In this document: piece after piece, positions 9,530-19,078 of the stretch
Layout of the letters: the number at the start of each line of letters is the position of its first letter
How positions within the stretch are numbered: the stretch's first letter is position 1
NCBI GenBank assembly: GCA_900473685.1
Contig: UCNE01000008.1
Location: 186,001 to 250,000, forward strand
DNA from: Hyphomicrobiales bacterium
Lineage (GTDB): Bacteria; Pseudomonadota; Alphaproteobacteria; Rhizobiales; Rhizobiaceae
Direction: 5' to 3'
Length of the DNA: 64,000 bases
Translations under genes and position numbers: made by a program
The notes under the pieces: generated by a model
Seen by the model: the letters and a program-made list of their open reading frames with translations, nothing else
What the model was told of the DNA's origin: nothing
The model's database searches: none

Positions 9530-10732
9530 ATGACATTGGGTTCCGGGCTGAAACCTGAGGAAATTCCGCCGCTTATGAACGGCGCCATCCTCTCTCATGA
9601 GGCAGAAAGTCATCGTTTCGATGCCTTCCTGCCGTCGCCTTGCGTACAGAACCACGCCGCCAATCTGGCGTTCCTGGCGGATGGCACGCTGACCTGCGTC
9701 TGGTTTGGCGGCACGATGGAAGGCATGGGCGATATCTCGATTTACATGTCGCGGCTGGCCGCCGGTTCCACTGTGTGGTCGGTGCCGGAGAAGATGTCGG
9801 ACGATCCGCAGAAATCCGAGCAGAACCCGTTGGTGTTCACGGCGCCGGATGGAAAAGTCTGGCTGATCTTCACGTCGCAGACGTCGGGAAACCAGGACGG
9901 CGCGGTCGTCAAGCGGCGGATTTCCGAGGATGGCGGGCGCACATTCGGTCCTGTCGATATTCTCTGCGATAGTCCCGGCACGTTCGTGCGCCAGCCGGTC
10001 ATCGTCAACCGGAACGGAGACTGGCTTTTGCCGGTGTTCCGCTGCATTGGCGAGCCCGGCCAGCGCTGGACCGGTAATGCGGACACGGCTGCTGTTCTGC
10101 TCTCGCAGGATGCCGGAACGAGCTGGAGAATGGTTGATCTGCCGGGCAGCGTGGGCGCAGTCCATATGAACATTGTCCCGCGTGGCGATGGGCAAATGGT
10201 GGCCTTCTTCCGAAACCGCTTTGCTGAGCAGATCCTGCGCAGCACATCAAGCGATGATGGCCTGACCTGGAGTGCGCCGGCGCCAACCGCGTTGCCCAAC
10301 AACAATTCATCGATCCAGGCCGTTGCTCTCAAGGATGGACGAATCGCAATTATCTACAATCATTCCAATGCGTTGACATCCAGCGACCGGCGCCATTCTC
10401 TTTATGATGAGATCGAGGCGGAGGAGGGTGTGCAGGCTGTATCGGCAGAGGCGGGTTCGTCTGTCGACGGCAGGCCAAAGGCGATCTGGGGCGTGCCGCG
10501 CGCGCCGATGAGCCTCGTCTTTTCCGGTGATGGCGGAGAAACTTTTGCTGCCCCGGGACATCTGGAAACCGGTGAGGGCTATTGCCTCACCAACAATTCC
10601 AAGGATGCTCTCAATCGCGAATATTCCTACCCGTCGATCATCGAGGGACCGGATGGCGCGCTCCACATCGCCTACACCTATTATCGCCGGGCGATCAAAT
10701 ATGTGCGGCTGGAGCCTGGGTACGGTTCCTAA
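9530..10732 (+). CDS. Sialidase-like BNR-repeat protein
   Basis: About 400 aa beta-propeller protein with four Asp-box type repeats: SEDGGRTF, SQDAGTSW, SSDDGLTW and SGDGGETF. The C-terminus REYSYPSIIEGPDGALHIAYTY matches the BNR_2 (exo-sialidase-like) group. There is no signal peptide, so it should act in the cytoplasm. It follows the aldolase gene by 12 bp with a strong AGGAGG site, so the two are co-transcribed. True sialidase activity is not implied: many such proteins act on other glycosides or sugar-acid derivatives. Its likely role is to process the imported compound before aldol cleavage. Confidence 0.8.
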   Translation: MTLGSGLKPEEIPPLMNGAILSHEAESHRFDAFLPSPCVQNHAANLAFLADGTLTCVWFGGTMEGMGDISIYMSRLAAGSTVWSVPEKMSDDPQKSEQNPLVFTAPDGKVWLIFTSQTSGNQDGAVVKRRISEDGGRTFGPVDILCDSPGTFVRQPVIVNRNGDWLLPVFRCIGEPGQRWTGNADTAAVLLSQDAGTSWRMVDLPGSVGAVHMNIVPRGDGQMVAFFRNRFAEQILRSTSSDDGLTWSAPAPTALPNNNSSIQAVALKDGRIAIIYNHSNALTSSDRRHSLYDEIEAEEGVQAVSAEAGSSVDGRPKAIWGVPRAPMSLVFSGDGGETFAAPGHLETGEGYCLTNNSKDALNREYSYPSIIEGPDGALHIAYTYYRRAIKYVRLEPGYGS

Positions 10733-11160
10733 GGTCTCGCTGCAGGGGCGAGGTTGCCTTCATCGGGCGTGAAGTTGCGGGTCTTTGTGGCTGTGAAATT
10801 GAGCGCGGCCCAAGGCGATTTTGACAAATAGAGTTTTATTTTGCGATTTCCGCGCCGAAGGGCGCGGAAATCGCAATCTTGTTTACAACAGATGTATTGA
10901 TTTTGACGCCCGGCCTGCCGGTCCTCTTGTTCCTTTAATGCGGCTGTCGGTATCAGGTTTGTTATAGGATTATATATTAAAAACAATAAGTTGATAGTTT
11001 GTACTCTGCGTTCGCGTCGCCTGATACGGGTGCGAAAGGCGATAAAAAGCGGCTTCCACGCACCTTGGCCCTTGCCAAGAAAGCCTGTTTTGGATAACAA
11101 ATTTACATGTTGATTGCGATCCCCAGTGGATGAAGCGACGAAAACGACGAGGATATGTCC
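10733..11160. other. Intergenic region with terminator hairpin
   Basis: This 428-bp gap holds the strong hairpin at 10841-10876 and an AT-rich stretch (10950-11000) that probably contains the promoter of the alcohol dehydrogenase-pdxA2 unit. No convincing small gene was seen on either strand. Confidence 0.6.
10841..10884 (+). terminator. Long-stem terminator after the sialidase-like gene
   Basis: Perfect 16-bp inverted arms (TTGCGATTTCCGCGCC at 10841-10856 and its complement at 10861-10876) flank a GAAG tetraloop, followed by TCTTGTTT. It sits about 110 bp after the stop of the sialidase-like gene and divides the plus-strand genes into two transcription units. Confidence 0.7.
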
Positions 11161-12294
11161 ATGACCAGCTTGAGCGCCCCCATCACGATCATCCGGCCGG
11201 ATATCATCGAATTCGGCGTCGGCGTGGCAGGCAAGCTTGGACAATGGGCGAAGGGTCAAGGCTTTGCGCGCATCCTCGTCGTGTCGGATGCGTTCAACGC
11301 ATCGCGTGTCGGCATTCTCGATCTGCCGGGAGAGGTCACTGTCTTTTCGCAGGTAAAGCCCGAGCCGGATACCGACAATCTCGATCTGGTGCTGGCGGCT
11401 GCCGATGGCGCTCAGGCCGATCTGATCGTCGGCTTTGGCGGCGGCAGCGCCATGGATCTGGCCAAGCTCGCCTCAGTCCTTTCCGGTTCCAGCCAGACAC
11501 TGCGTGATGTCGTTGGCGCGGGCAAGGTGGCGCAGCGCCGCCGGGCCGGACTGGCGCAGGTACCGACCACGTCCGGAACCGGCAGTGAGGCTGGTATTCG
11601 CGCCCTAGTCACCGATCCCGCAACGCAGGCGAAGCTGGCGGTTGAAAGCATCCACATGCTGGCCGACATCGCCGTCATCGACCCCGGCCTGACTTTCACC
11701 GTGCCTGCCGCGACGACGGCTGCGACCGGCGTCGATGCCATGGCCCATTGCGTCGAGGCTTTCACCAATCGCAAGGCCCACCCGATGATCGACCTCTATG
11801 CGATCGAAGGCGTGCGTCTGGTCGGGCGTTATCTTGCCCGGGCAGTTGCAGATGGCGCGGATGCTGAGGCCCGGGCGGGTCTGTCGCTTGCGTCGCTTTA
11901 TGGCGGCTTTTGCCTTGGGCCGGTCAATACCGCTGGCGGTCATGCGCTTGCCTATCCCCTCGGCACGCGCTGGCATGTGGCGCATGGCGCCGCCAATGCT
12001 CTGATTTTCCCGCACGTGCTGGCGTTCAACACGCCATCCGTTGCAGAAAAGACGGCAATGGTGATTGCAGCGCTTGATCTTAAGGCCGCTGCCGGCCAGG
12101 CCTCGGTCTTTGATGCTGCATTCGGCTTCTGTGCTGATCTCGGCATCGAGATGCGGCTCTCGGCGCTGGGGGTGCCGGAAGCTGATCTCGGCATCATGGC
12201 TGATGACGCCTTTTCCATTCGCCGCCTGCTCGATAACAATCCGCGCGATCTTTCGCGCGACGACATTCTTTCGATCTATCGAGCCGCCTACTGA
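11161..12294 (+). CDS. Iron-containing alcohol dehydrogenase family protein
   Basis: About 377 aa group III (Fe-type) dehydrogenase. The NAD-binding GFGGGSAMDLAK is at about residue 95, and the metal-binding region shows DAMAHCVEAF and VAHGAANALIFPHVLAFN with the histidines expected in the family. Members include maleylacetate reductases and various alcohol or hydroxy-acid dehydrogenases. The ATG at 11161 was preferred over 11155 because the upstream GAGGA box is then about 8 nt away. It is followed after 72 bp by pdxA2, so both likely form one unit. The substrate is probably an aldehyde or hydroxy acid from the same pathway. Confidence 0.85.
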   Translation: MTSLSAPITIIRPDIIEFGVGVAGKLGQWAKGQGFARILVVSDAFNASRVGILDLPGEVTVFSQVKPEPDTDNLDLVLAAADGAQADLIVGFGGGSAMDLAKLASVLSGSSQTLRDVVGAGKVAQRRRAGLAQVPTTSGTGSEAGIRALVTDPATQAKLAVESIHMLADIAVIDPGLTFTVPAATTAATGVDAMAHCVEAFTNRKAHPMIDLYAIEGVRLVGRYLARAVADGADAEARAGLSLASLYGGFCLGPVNTAGGHALAYPLGTRWHVAHGAANALIFPHVLAFNTPSVAEKTAMVIAALDLKAAAGQASVFDAAFGFCADLGIEMRLSALGVPEADLGIMADDAFSIRRLLDNNPRDLSRDDILSIYRAAY

Positions 12295-12366
12295 TTGAAA
12301 CAACAATCCTGCCACGGCAGTGCCGGAGTGCAGGGACGGCCTAAGCGCCGCACGGAGGACCTGAAC

Positions 12367-13347
12367 ATGATCACATCGCGCGTAGCCGTCACGCTGGGGG
12401 ACCCGGCGGGTGTCGGCCCGGAAGTCATCGTCAAGGCTTTGGCGTCACTGCCGGAAGTAGACAGGGCAAACTTCGTCGTCGTCGGCAATGTCGAGGCGCT
12501 GGAGCGGGCCAACAAAGTGACGGGAACGGAACTGCATTTCTCCGCAACGCCCACCGCAGGCACGATCGCCGTCGATGAGGTTGCGATCGATGGAAGCCTG
12601 CCTGCGATCGGCAAGGTAAGCCCGGTCGCCGGCGATGCGTCGGTGCGCTATATCAAGCGCGCGGTCGAGCTGGCCATGTCCGGTGCGGTCGATTGCATTG
12701 TCACTGCGCCGATCAACAAGGAGGCGATGAACCTTGCCGGCCATCATTTCGATGGCCATACCGGTCTTCTCGCGCATCTGACGGGATCGAAAAGTTCCTT
12801 TATGCTGCTGGCGTCTGAGCGCCTGAACACCATCCACGTCTCGACGCACGTCTCGCTGCGCACCGCCATCGAGCGGGCGACTGTCGAGCGGGTGCTGGCA
12901 ACGATCGAGGCTGGCCACCGCCATTTCCTGCGTCTCGGCAAAAAGGCACGTATTGCGGTTGCCGGCATCAACCCGCATTGCGGCGAGGGCGGTCTGTTCG
13001 GCGATGAGGATACGAAATTCCTGGCGCCTGCCGTCGAGCTGGCGCAGGCCAAGGGTATCAATGTCGTTGGCCCGATTTCCGCCGATACCGTCTATGCCCG
13101 CGCCTATGGCGGCGCCTTCGACCTCGTCGTCGCGCAATACCATGACCAGGGACATATCCCGATCAAGCTCGTTGCCTTCGAGACCGCCGTCAATGTCTCG
13201 CTCGGCCTGCCGATCGACCGGGTGTCCGTCGACCACGGGACGGCCTTCGACATTGCCGGCACCGGCAAGGCCAACCATGTCAATATGCTGTCGGCGATCG
13301 ACTATGCGCGGATGGTGGCCCGATCACCAAGGACGGCTGCCGCCTGA
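12367..13347 (+). CDS. pdxA2: 4-hydroxythreonine-4-phosphate dehydrogenase family protein (PdxA2-type)
   Basis: About 326 aa. It begins [15 protein letters not shown] and has the metal-binding motifs [31 protein letters not shown] and [12 protein letters not shown], then [14 protein letters not shown]. PdxA2 enzymes oxidise and decarboxylate 4-phospho-tetronates to dihydroxyacetone phosphate; true PdxA acts in vitamin B6 synthesis. The presence of a DUF1537 kinase in the same island favours the PdxA2 role. The ATG at 12367 has GGAGG 8 nt upstream. Which family member this is cannot be settled by motif reading alone. Confidence 0.85.
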   Translation: MITSRVAVTLGDPAGVGPEVIVKALASLPEVDRANFVVVGNVEALERANKVTGTELHFSATPTAGTIAVDEVAIDGSLPAIGKVSPVAGDASVRYIKRAVELAMSGAVDCIVTAPINKEAMNLAGHHFDGHTGLLAHLTGSKSSFMLLASERLNTIHVSTHVSLRTAIERATVERVLATIEAGHRHFLRLGKKARIAVAGINPHCGEGGLFGDEDTKFLAPAVELAQAKGINVVGPISADTVYARAYGGAFDLVVAQYHDQGHIPIKLVAFETAVNVSLGLPIDRVSVDHGTAFDIAGTGKANHVNMLSAIDYARMVARSPRTAAA

Positions 13348-13363
13348 CGCGCCAGCGGAACCT

Positions 13364-13624
13364 CTAGTTCTGATCGAAAAAATCGCTGCGAATCTCCCGC
13401 CGGATCAGCTTCAGCGAGCGGTCCGGCTGGATGATGTAGGTCTCATAGGCAACGCCGGTCACCGTGCGGAACGAATTGTGCACGACGCTGCCGATCGGCG
13501 ATTTCGACAGCTTGGTTCGTGGCTGGCCGCCATAGGTGATGCTGCCGGGGATCGGCTCCACATCCGGCGTTGTGCACGAGGCCAGCATCAAAGCGGCTGC
13601 GGCCAAGAGAATGAGAGATTTCAT
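13364..13624 (-). CDS. Small putative lipoprotein
   Basis: About 86 aa. The N-terminus MKSLILLAAAALMLASC is a lipoprotein signal with lipobox LASC, so the mature protein would be lipid-anchored at Cys17. The start at 13624 has GGAG 8 nt upstream. The rest contains a GSITYGGQPRTKLSKSPIGS segment and no domain I recognise. It converges on pdxA2 with only 16 bp between the stops. Confidence 0.75.
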   Translation of the reverse strand: MKSLILLAAAALMLASCTTPDVEPIPGSITYGGQPRTKLSKSPIGSVVHNSFRTVTGVAYETYIIQPDRSLKLIRREIRSDFFDQN

Positions 13625-13771
13625 CGGGCTTACTCCGCAAGTATGCTGATTGAGAACATGTAAGGTGATCGGCGGTGCTTTCAAGTTTGCCTGCGGCCGT
13701 TTCGTTGGTCTCCGCAGGCTAAATCTGTACGCTGTAAAAGCAGCTTATGCTGCCCTGCAATTGAAATGGTT

Positions 13772-14158
13772 CTATTTGGCCGCCGGCTCTTTCTGGAGTT
13801 TGGCGCTGAGTGCTGCGATGCAAAGGGCAAGGGCGGGCGTATGGGCGGTGAAATAGGGTCCGTCGTCGATTTTGGCAGTTCCGCCCTGTGAATCCCAGCT
13901 GACGCCGCCGACGCAACCCGGCGCGAGGCTTTGTGCCAAGAGATAGGCATCATCGAGCTTGGCGGTAAAGGCGGGCAGGCTGCTCTCATCGCCATTGTCA
14001 GGATAAAGCCAAACGACCTTTCTCTCCTGTTCGCTGCCATTCTCCTTGTCCGTTGTCACATGGCGTTTGTAGCCCATGACGATCCCGATGGAGATATCGA
14101 GTTCCTTGTTTGGCTCCTTGGCGTGCTGGAGTTGCAGGATCAAATCGGAAATTGCCAT
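13772..14158 (-). CDS. Hypothetical protein
   Basis: About 128 aa from the ATG at 14158 (an alternative ATG at 14179 adds 7 residues; neither has a strong ribosome binding site). No signal peptide or membrane segment is seen. The sequence MAISDLILQLQHAKEPNKELDISIGIVMGY and an acidic middle look like a normal soluble protein, and a TAHTPALALCIAALSAKL helix ends the chain. I do not recognise the family, though proteins of this kind with a short repeat-free architecture occur in rhizobial genomes. Confidence 0.6.
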   Translation of the reverse strand: MAISDLILQLQHAKEPNKELDISIGIVMGYKRHVTTDKENGSEQERKVVWLYPDNGDESSLPAFTAKLDDAYLLAQSLAPGCVGGVSWDSQGGTAKIDDGPYFTAHTPALALCIAALSAKLQKEPAAK

Positions 14159-14357
14159 TATCGGAACTCTGAGACTCATTTCAATGCGGCTCTAAGTAGA
14201 CCGGCACCGGCGTGCAATCAATATCTATGCTTGAATCAAGACGGCCTGGGTCGCGCGATGGGGCTGCCCGAGGTGGTAAAACGGTGAGAAGCTGTCTTTG
14301 CGGCGGGTGTGCTGTGCGATCCCGTTTTTCCCTTCTGCCAGCGCTTATAGTTGGTGC

Positions 14358-14540
14358 CTAGTGCTTTGGGTTACCCGTGTTTGACGCGGGAAATATAAAA
14401 TGAAGCTGGCCTGATTTGATCGAGGCGCGTTCGATGAGTGCCTTGTGTTCTTCCCGCATCGTCTGCGAACGCTCCCTGAATGCTCTGGACCGTGCCAGAA
14501 CCGCCTGCGTCCGCGCCGTAATTTCATCAACATGGCTCAT
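14358..14540 (-). CDS. Small hypothetical protein
   Basis: About 60 aa, rich in Arg, Glu and Ala in the first half (MSHVDEITARTQAVLARSRA), which suggests one long helix. The ATG at 14540 has GAGG 6 nt upstream, which is the main argument for it being real. No family is recognised. Confidence 0.45.
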   Translation of the reverse strand: MSHVDEITARTQAVLARSRAFRERSQTMREEHKALIERASIKSGQLHFIFPASNTGNPKH

Positions 14541-14716
14541 GTCTTGCCTCAATGGTTACCCAGTGAACTGATGCGCCGGGGATTGACGCCTGGCTGGCCT
14601 ACGCCGCTCCTGATGTTCACTATATGTTCTATTTTTGAGCAAAAGTCAAGGGGTTGCTGCGTTCGGATGCAAGCACTCGGATTGAGCAAGAGAAAATGGA
14701 TTCACCAAAAGCAAAA

Positions 14717-14792
14717 TGGTGCCCGGAGGCGGATTTGAACCACCGACACGCGGATTTTCAATCCGCTGCTCTACCAACTGAGCTATCCGGGC
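14717..14792 (-). tRNA. tRNA-Phe (GAA)
   Basis: A full cloverleaf is readable on the minus strand: acceptor GCCCGGA, D-arm GCTCAGTTGGTAGAGC, anticodon stem-loop GCGGATTGAAAATCCGC with anticodon GAA, T-arm around GGTTCGAATCC, and an encoded CCA end (complement at 14717-14719). It lies downstream of the yacG gene on the same strand, the usual rhizobial order. Confidence 0.97.
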
Positions 14793-14891
14793 ATCCTTGC
14801 CGTCAGGCAATGGTTCCGCTTGAAGAACCGTGGGGCGTTGGTTTCGCCCCGGAAGCGAGCGGGGTTATAACATCTTGTTCGGCGGTGTCCA

Positions 14892-14934
14892 GCACCAAAT
14901 GACGTTTTTTCGACAGGAAAATGTCATTTGGTGC
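14892..14934. repeat. Long inverted repeat between yacG and tRNA-Phe
   Basis: Two 17-nt arms (GCACCAAATGACGTTTT at 14892-14908 and AAAATGTCATTTGGTGC at 14918-14934) pair fully apart from one G-T wobble, with a 9-nt loop. It starts about 45 bp after the yacG stop. There is no T run, so it is not a textbook terminator; it may protect or process the 3' end. Confidence 0.7.
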
Positions 14935-14979
14935 AAATAATTGAAAAACAACGGATATCCCGCGAAAATCCGGACGTTC

Positions 14980-15186
14980 TCAATCTTCTCCGTTGGCTTT
15001 TGATTCATCGTCGGCGACTGGAATGGCATAGGAGCCGGTCAACCATCTGTTCAGATCGACATTGCGACAGCGGTCCGAGCAGAAGGGGTAGTGTTCGCGG
15101 TGCGACGGGCGCTTGCACTCGGGGCAAGACACGGCCTTGCGCAGTGGCGCCACGTTGGAGGCGCCCTTGGTTTCGTCTGAGCTCAT
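14980..15186 (-). CDS. yacG: DNA gyrase inhibitor YacG
   Basis: About 68 aa zinc-ribbon protein. The four cysteines are in CPECKRP and FCSDRCRNVDLNRWL, the exact YacG pattern. YacG proteins bind zinc and inhibit DNA gyrase in Escherichia coli. The start lies 4 bp after the maf stop, so both are translated from one message, in the conserved infA-maf-yacG order. Confidence 0.93.
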   Translation of the reverse strand: MSSDETKGASNVAPLRKAVSCPECKRPSHREHYPFCSDRCRNVDLNRWLTGSYAIPVADDESKANGED

Positions 15187-15190
15187 GGCC

Positions 15191-15811
15191 TTAGCCCTTC
15201 ATCCAGCTGTCATGCACGTCGTAGCCTTCGCCTGAAAGCAGACTGACGGTCTCATAGAGCGGCAAGCCGACGACATTGGTGTAGGAGCCCACCAGCTTGA
15301 CGACAAAGCTGCCAGCGATGCCTTGGATGCCATAAGCGCCCGCCTTGCCGCGCCACTGGCCGGACGCCAGATAGCTGTCGATGTCGTGACTGGAAAGGCG
15401 CTTGAAACGAACCTTGGTATCGATGACCTTCTGGCGCACCGTCTTGTCCGGCGTGATCAGGCAGACGCCGGTATAGACGCGGTGGCTGCGACCGGACAGA
15501 AGGTGCAGCGCGCTTGAGGCTTCGCTGACCAGTTCCGGCTTGCCGAGGATACGGCGGCCGACGGACACGACAGTATCGGCGGCGAGGATATAGCTCCCCT
15601 CCCAGCCGGGCTCGCCTTTGATGGCGGCAAGTGCCGCTCCTGCTTTTTCAGCCGATAGGCGCCAGGCGAGCGAGCGCGGATGCTCGGTGCGCTTCGGTGT
15701 CTCGTCGAGATCCATCGGCATCAGGCGCGCCGGCTCGATGCCTGCCTGCGCAAGCAGTTCGACGCGCCGCGGCGAACCGGAGGCCAGGATCAGCTTATGT
15801 GTCAATGCCAT
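15191..15811 (-). CDS. maf: Maf-like nucleoside triphosphate pyrophosphatase
   Basis: About 206 aa. The substrate-binding motif [14 protein letters not shown] opens the protein and [17 protein letters not shown] contains the catalytic Asp region. Maf proteins hydrolyse non-canonical or modified nucleoside triphosphates and affect septum formation when overproduced. It lies 48 bp downstream of infA on the same strand. Confidence 0.94.
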   Translation of the reverse strand: MALTHKLILASGSPRRVELLAQAGIEPARLMPMDLDETPKRTEHPRSLAWRLSAEKAGAALAAIKGEPGWEGSYILAADTVVSVGRRILGKPELVSEASSALHLLSGRSHRVYTGVCLITPDKTVRQKVIDTKVRFKRLSSHDIDSYLASGQWRGKAGAYGIQGIAGSFVVKLVGSYTNVVGLPLYETVSLLSGEGYDVHDSWMKG

Positions 15812-15859
15812 CGCAACAGGGCCATCGATCTCGAGTTTGCGGCTAAGGCCGCACTGCGC

Positions 15860-16078
15860 TTACTTGAAGCGATAGGTGATACGGCCCTTGGTCAGGTCGT
15901 AAGGCGTCATTTCGACCAGCACCTTGTCGCCGGCGAGAACGCGGATGCGGTTCTTGCGCATGCGGCCAGCCGTATGGGCAATGATTTCATGCTGGTTTTC
16001 GAGCTGGACGCGGAACGTTGCATTGGGAAGCAATTCGGTAACGACGCCCGGGAATTCGAGAACTTCTTCTTTCGCCAT
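15860..16078 (-). CDS. infA: Translation initiation factor IF-1
   Basis: About 72 aa, the standard IF-1 length, forming one OB fold. [19 protein letters not shown] and [20 protein letters not shown] are diagnostic. IF-1 binds the ribosomal A site during initiation. It is encoded 126 bp downstream of the tyrosine phosphatase gene and may have its own promoter there. Confidence 0.98.
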   Translation of the reverse strand: MAKEEVLEFPGVVTELLPNATFRVQLENQHEIIAHTAGRMRKNRIRVLAGDKVLVEMTPYDLTKGRITYRFK

Positions 16079-16204
16079 GTAGGGTATTTCTTTCTGTGCT
16101 TCGATAGAGGCGCGTGCCGCACCCTTTAAAAATTTGGCGGAAACTACACAATCGCCGCGGTTTTGTGAACAGCAGCGACTTCATTTTCCGGTTTGGTCAG
16201 CGCC

Positions 16205-16693
16205 CTATGCCATCTTATCCGGCATTTGTCCAAGCAAACGATGCTTGAGCAGGGCGGCAATGTGATTCCGGACTTCGCGATAGGCCGAAACGATCTGTTC
16301 GCGCGTACCCGTCGCGACCGTCGGGTCCGGTGTCGGCCAATATACCACGTCGATCGCCATCGACCGCGTCAGTTCCAGTGCCGCATGATGCGCCTCCGGC
16401 GCCAGCGTGACGATCAGGTCGAAATAATCGTCTTCCAGTTCGTCCAGCGTATGCGGCTGGTGCCGCCCGGCCGTCAGCTCGATCTCCTCCAGCACCACAT
16501 CGACGAAAGGGTCGCGCTCTCCGGGGCGGACCCCGGCCGAAGCGACATAGGTACCCGGCGGCAACATCGCCCTGGCCAGCACTTCCGCCATCGGCGAGCG
16601 GATCGCGTTCATGCCGCACATGAACAGCACCGATCCTGGCGATTTGACGCTCCGCTGCGGTTCGTTGGGGGAAGCAGCGATGGTCACCGTCAC
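16205..16693 (-). CDS. Low molecular weight protein-tyrosine phosphatase family protein
   Basis: About 162 aa. The P-loop is [14 protein letters not shown], giving the CX5R(S) signature, and the general-acid Asp lies in [10 protein letters not shown], so the active site appears complete. A GTG start at 16693 overlaps the UPF0262 stop as GTGA. Targets may be phosphotyrosine proteins or arsenate; the lack of arsenic genes nearby favours the phosphatase role. It belongs to the hisD-UPF0262-phosphatase transcript. Confidence 0.88.
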   Translation of the reverse strand: MTVTIAASPNEPQRSVKSPGSVLFMCGMNAIRSPMAEVLARAMLPPGTYVASAGVRPGERDPFVDVVLEEIELTAGRHQPHTLDELEDDYFDLIVTLAPEAHHAALELTRSMAIDVVYWPTPDPTVATGTREQIVSAYREVRNHIAALLKHRLLGQMPDKMA

Positions 16694-17160
16694 CCCCGCC
16701 AGTAGAGCACGCAGACAAGCGTGAACAGCCGCCGCGCCGTATCGAAATCGACCTTGATCTTGCCCGACAGCCTGTCCATCAGCGTCTGCGAGCCTTCATT
16801 GTGGATACCGCGCCGTCCCATGTCGATGGCTTCGATCTGACTTGGCGTCGAGGAACGGATCGCTTCGTAATAGCTCTCGCAGATCATGAAATAATCCTTC
16901 ACAATCCGCCGGAAGGGTGTCAGCGACAGGATATGGGTGGCAACCCCGGCATCGGTCTCGGTGGTAATCGCAAAAACCAGCTTTGAATCGACCAGCGACA
17001 ATTTGAGCCGGTAGGGGCCGCCGATATGACCGGCCGGCTCGAAAAAATTCTCCTCGATCAGATCGAAGATCGCAACCGCCCGTTCATGCTCGACATCGGG
17101 CGTCGAACGGCCGATGGTTTCGTCGAGCAGGACATCGCAAAGACGGTGGCTGGACGTCAT
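16690..17160 (-). CDS. UPF0262 family protein
   Basis: About 156 aa soluble protein of the alphaproteobacterial UPF0262 family, recognised from [20 protein letters not shown] and the C-terminal [18 protein letters not shown]. Function is not known. The ATG at 17160 overlaps the hisD stop (ATGA), and its stop overlaps the phosphatase start, so three genes are coupled. Confidence 0.92.
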   Translation of the reverse strand: MTSSHRLCDVLLDETIGRSTPDVEHERAVAIFDLIEENFFEPAGHIGGPYRLKLSLVDSKLVFAITTETDAGVATHILSLTPFRRIVKDYFMICESYYEAIRSSTPSQIEAIDMGRRGIHNEGSQTLMDRLSGKIKVDFDTARRLFTLVCVLYWRG

Positions 17161-18467
17161 CCCTCGCCCCCGAGATTGAGGCGGATGGCAACCGAGCGTG
17201 CATGGGCCTCAAGGCCTTCGGAGCGGGCAAGTGCGATGGCGGCCGGTCCGAGATCGCGCAGCTGATCGGCGCCAAGGCGCAGGATCGAGGTGCGCTTCAT
17301 GTAGTCGAGCACGCCGAGGCCGGAGGAGAACCGGGCAGAGCGCGCGGTCGGCAGCACGTGGTTGGAGCCGCCGACATAATCGCCGATCACTTCCGGCGTA
17401 TGGCGGCCGACGAAGATCGCACCAGCATTGCGGATTTTCGGGATCATCGCATCGGCATCGGCATCGGCAAGGGCAAGCTCCAGATGTTCGGCGGCAATCC
17501 GGTTGGCGAGCGGCACGGCCACGTCAAAATCAGGCACCAGGATGATGGCACCAAAATCACGCCAGCTGGCGCTCGCGGTTTCCGCTCGCGGCAAGGTTCG
17601 CAGCTGGCGCTCGACTGCGGCCTCAACCGCTGCCGCAAAGGCTGCGTCATCGGTAATCAGGATCGACTGGGCGCCAACATCGTGTTCGGCCTGGGCCAGA
17701 AGATCGGCGGCGATCCAGTCCGGATCGTTGTCGCGGTCGGCGATGACAAGCACTTCCGACGGGCCGGCGATCATGTCGATGCCGACAGCGCCAAACACCT
17801 GTCGCTTGGCAGCGGCGACATAGGCGTTGCCCGGCCCCATGATCTTGGCGACCGGCGCGATGGTTGCCGTGCCATAGGCAAGGGCTGCGATCGCCTGGGC
17901 ACCGCCGATCCGGTAGATTTCCTCGACGCCAGCCATGCGCGCGGCGGCCAGGACGGCCGGGTTGATCACGCCGCCATTGGCGGGAACGACCATGACGATG
18001 CGCTCGACACCCGCGACCTTGGCCGGCAGTGCATTCATCAGTACCGAGCTTGGATAACTCGCCGTACCGCCCGGCACATAAAGACCGACAGCATCGATCG
18101 CCGTCCAGCGCGAACCGAGGCCGACACCCATCGAATCCTCGTAAATATCGTCCTTGGGCCGCTGGCGGGCGTGATGCGCCTCGATGCGCACGGCAGCGAC
18201 CTTGAGCGCGCCCAGCACCTCTGACGGAACGGCATTGATCGCCGCATCGATCTCGTCAGCCGTTACCGCCATGCCGGTAACAGCGAAATCAAGACCGTCG
18301 AATTTTCTGGTATAATCTGCCAGCGCCGCATCACCGCGCAGGCGAACATCATCGATGATCGTCTTGACCACGGCGTTGACGTCTTCGGACACTTCCCGCT
18401 TGGTTGTCAGAAAAGCTGCGAATTCGGCTTCGAAGCCCGGGGTCAGATAGTCGAGACGGATGGCCAA
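17157..18467 (-). CDS. hisD: Histidinol dehydrogenase
   Basis: About 436 aa. It catalyses the last two NAD-dependent oxidations from L-histidinol to L-histidine. [15 protein letters not shown], the catalytic pair in AAEHLELAL and GGSNHVLPT are visible. The start is a TTG at 18467, supported by AAGGACG about 6 nt upstream; no ATG gives the full conserved N-terminus. No other his genes are near, as is usual in rhizobia. Confidence 0.96.
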   Translation of the reverse strand: MAIRLDYLTPGFEAEFAAFLTTKREVSEDVNAVVKTIIDDVRLRGDAALADYTRKFDGLDFAVTGMAVTADEIDAAINAVPSEVLGALKVAAVRIEAHHARQRPKDDIYEDSMGVGLGSRWTAIDAVGLYVPGGTASYPSSVLMNALPAKVAGVERIVMVVPANGGVINPAVLAAARMAGVEEIYRIGGAQAIAALAYGTATIAPVAKIMGPGNAYVAAAKRQVFGAVGIDMIAGPSEVLVIADRDNDPDWIAADLLAQAEHDVGAQSILITDDAAFAAAVEAAVERQLRTLPRAETASASWRDFGAIILVPDFDVAVPLANRIAAEHLELALADADADAMIPKIRNAGAIFVGRHTPEVIGDYVGGSNHVLPTARSARFSSGLGVLDYMKRTSILRLGADQLRDLGPAAIALARSEGLEAHARSVAIRLNLGGEG

Positions 18468-18530
18468 TGAAAACGTCCTTGTGGATAGTCGGCAGAAATG
18501 CGCGGCCCTGTCAGGCCGGCAAACAGAAAA

Positions 18531-18971
18531 TCAGGCGCCGGCAGGATGGCGCGGCTTGAAACCGGTTTCCCACGCACCGCCGGTATCTGCAAGCTGAACC
18601 TCGATACATTCCACATCGAGCATGATCGAGGCTTTACCGGACAGGATGAACTCGACGGTTCCGTCAGGCCCTTCGCCGTTTTGTTCGAACTGGATGGCCA
18701 GAAGCGACAGGACCTTCTCGTCATCCTTGCGGCTGAAACCGATGGAGCGGACGGCCGTGACGCGCTTGAAGGCGAGCAGGCTGCGGCGGCGTTCGAACGA
18801 TTTGCCGCGGCCCTCGGCCGTTTCCCAGACGAAGCGGTTGATGACCAGCGACAGTTGTTTGGAGCGCGGCGCATAATCGAGGCCGGAAACCTTGAAGACC
18901 GCGTCCTGCACATGGGCGGACACGATCTCCAGGTCTTCCTGATCCAGCGCCATCAGCTTCAAATCGTCCAT
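18531..18971 (-). CDS. DUF2948 family protein
   Basis: About 146 aa. MDDLKLMALDQEDLEIVSAH and VINRFVWE are typical of this alphaproteobacterial family of unknown function, which is nearly always between murA and hisD. The ATG at 18971 has AAGGG 9 nt upstream; an ATG at 18980 is too close to that site. No signal peptide or membrane segment is seen. Confidence 0.85.
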   Translation of the reverse strand: MDDLKLMALDQEDLEIVSAHVQDAVFKVSGLDYAPRSKQLSLVINRFVWETAEGRGKSFERRRSLLAFKRVTAVRSIGFSRKDDEKVLSLLAIQFEQNGEGPDGTVEFILSGKASIMLDVECIEVQLADTGGAWETGFKPRHPAGA

Positions 18972-19078
18972 GCCATTCATCCCTTGCCTGCGCAGCCGGT
19001 GGGCCGCCACCATCATGACAATGGACATAGGACGGCGGCACCGAATCCGCAACAGCGCGACCCGATGCCGGTGTCAGA

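Noticed and set aside
8513-10195. Open frame of 560 codons on the minus strand opposite the aldolase and sialidase-like genes
   Set aside because: It is antisense to two genes with clear family motifs, its composition is Arg/His/Gln/Pro-rich like a GC-rich shadow frame, and it has no ribosome binding site.
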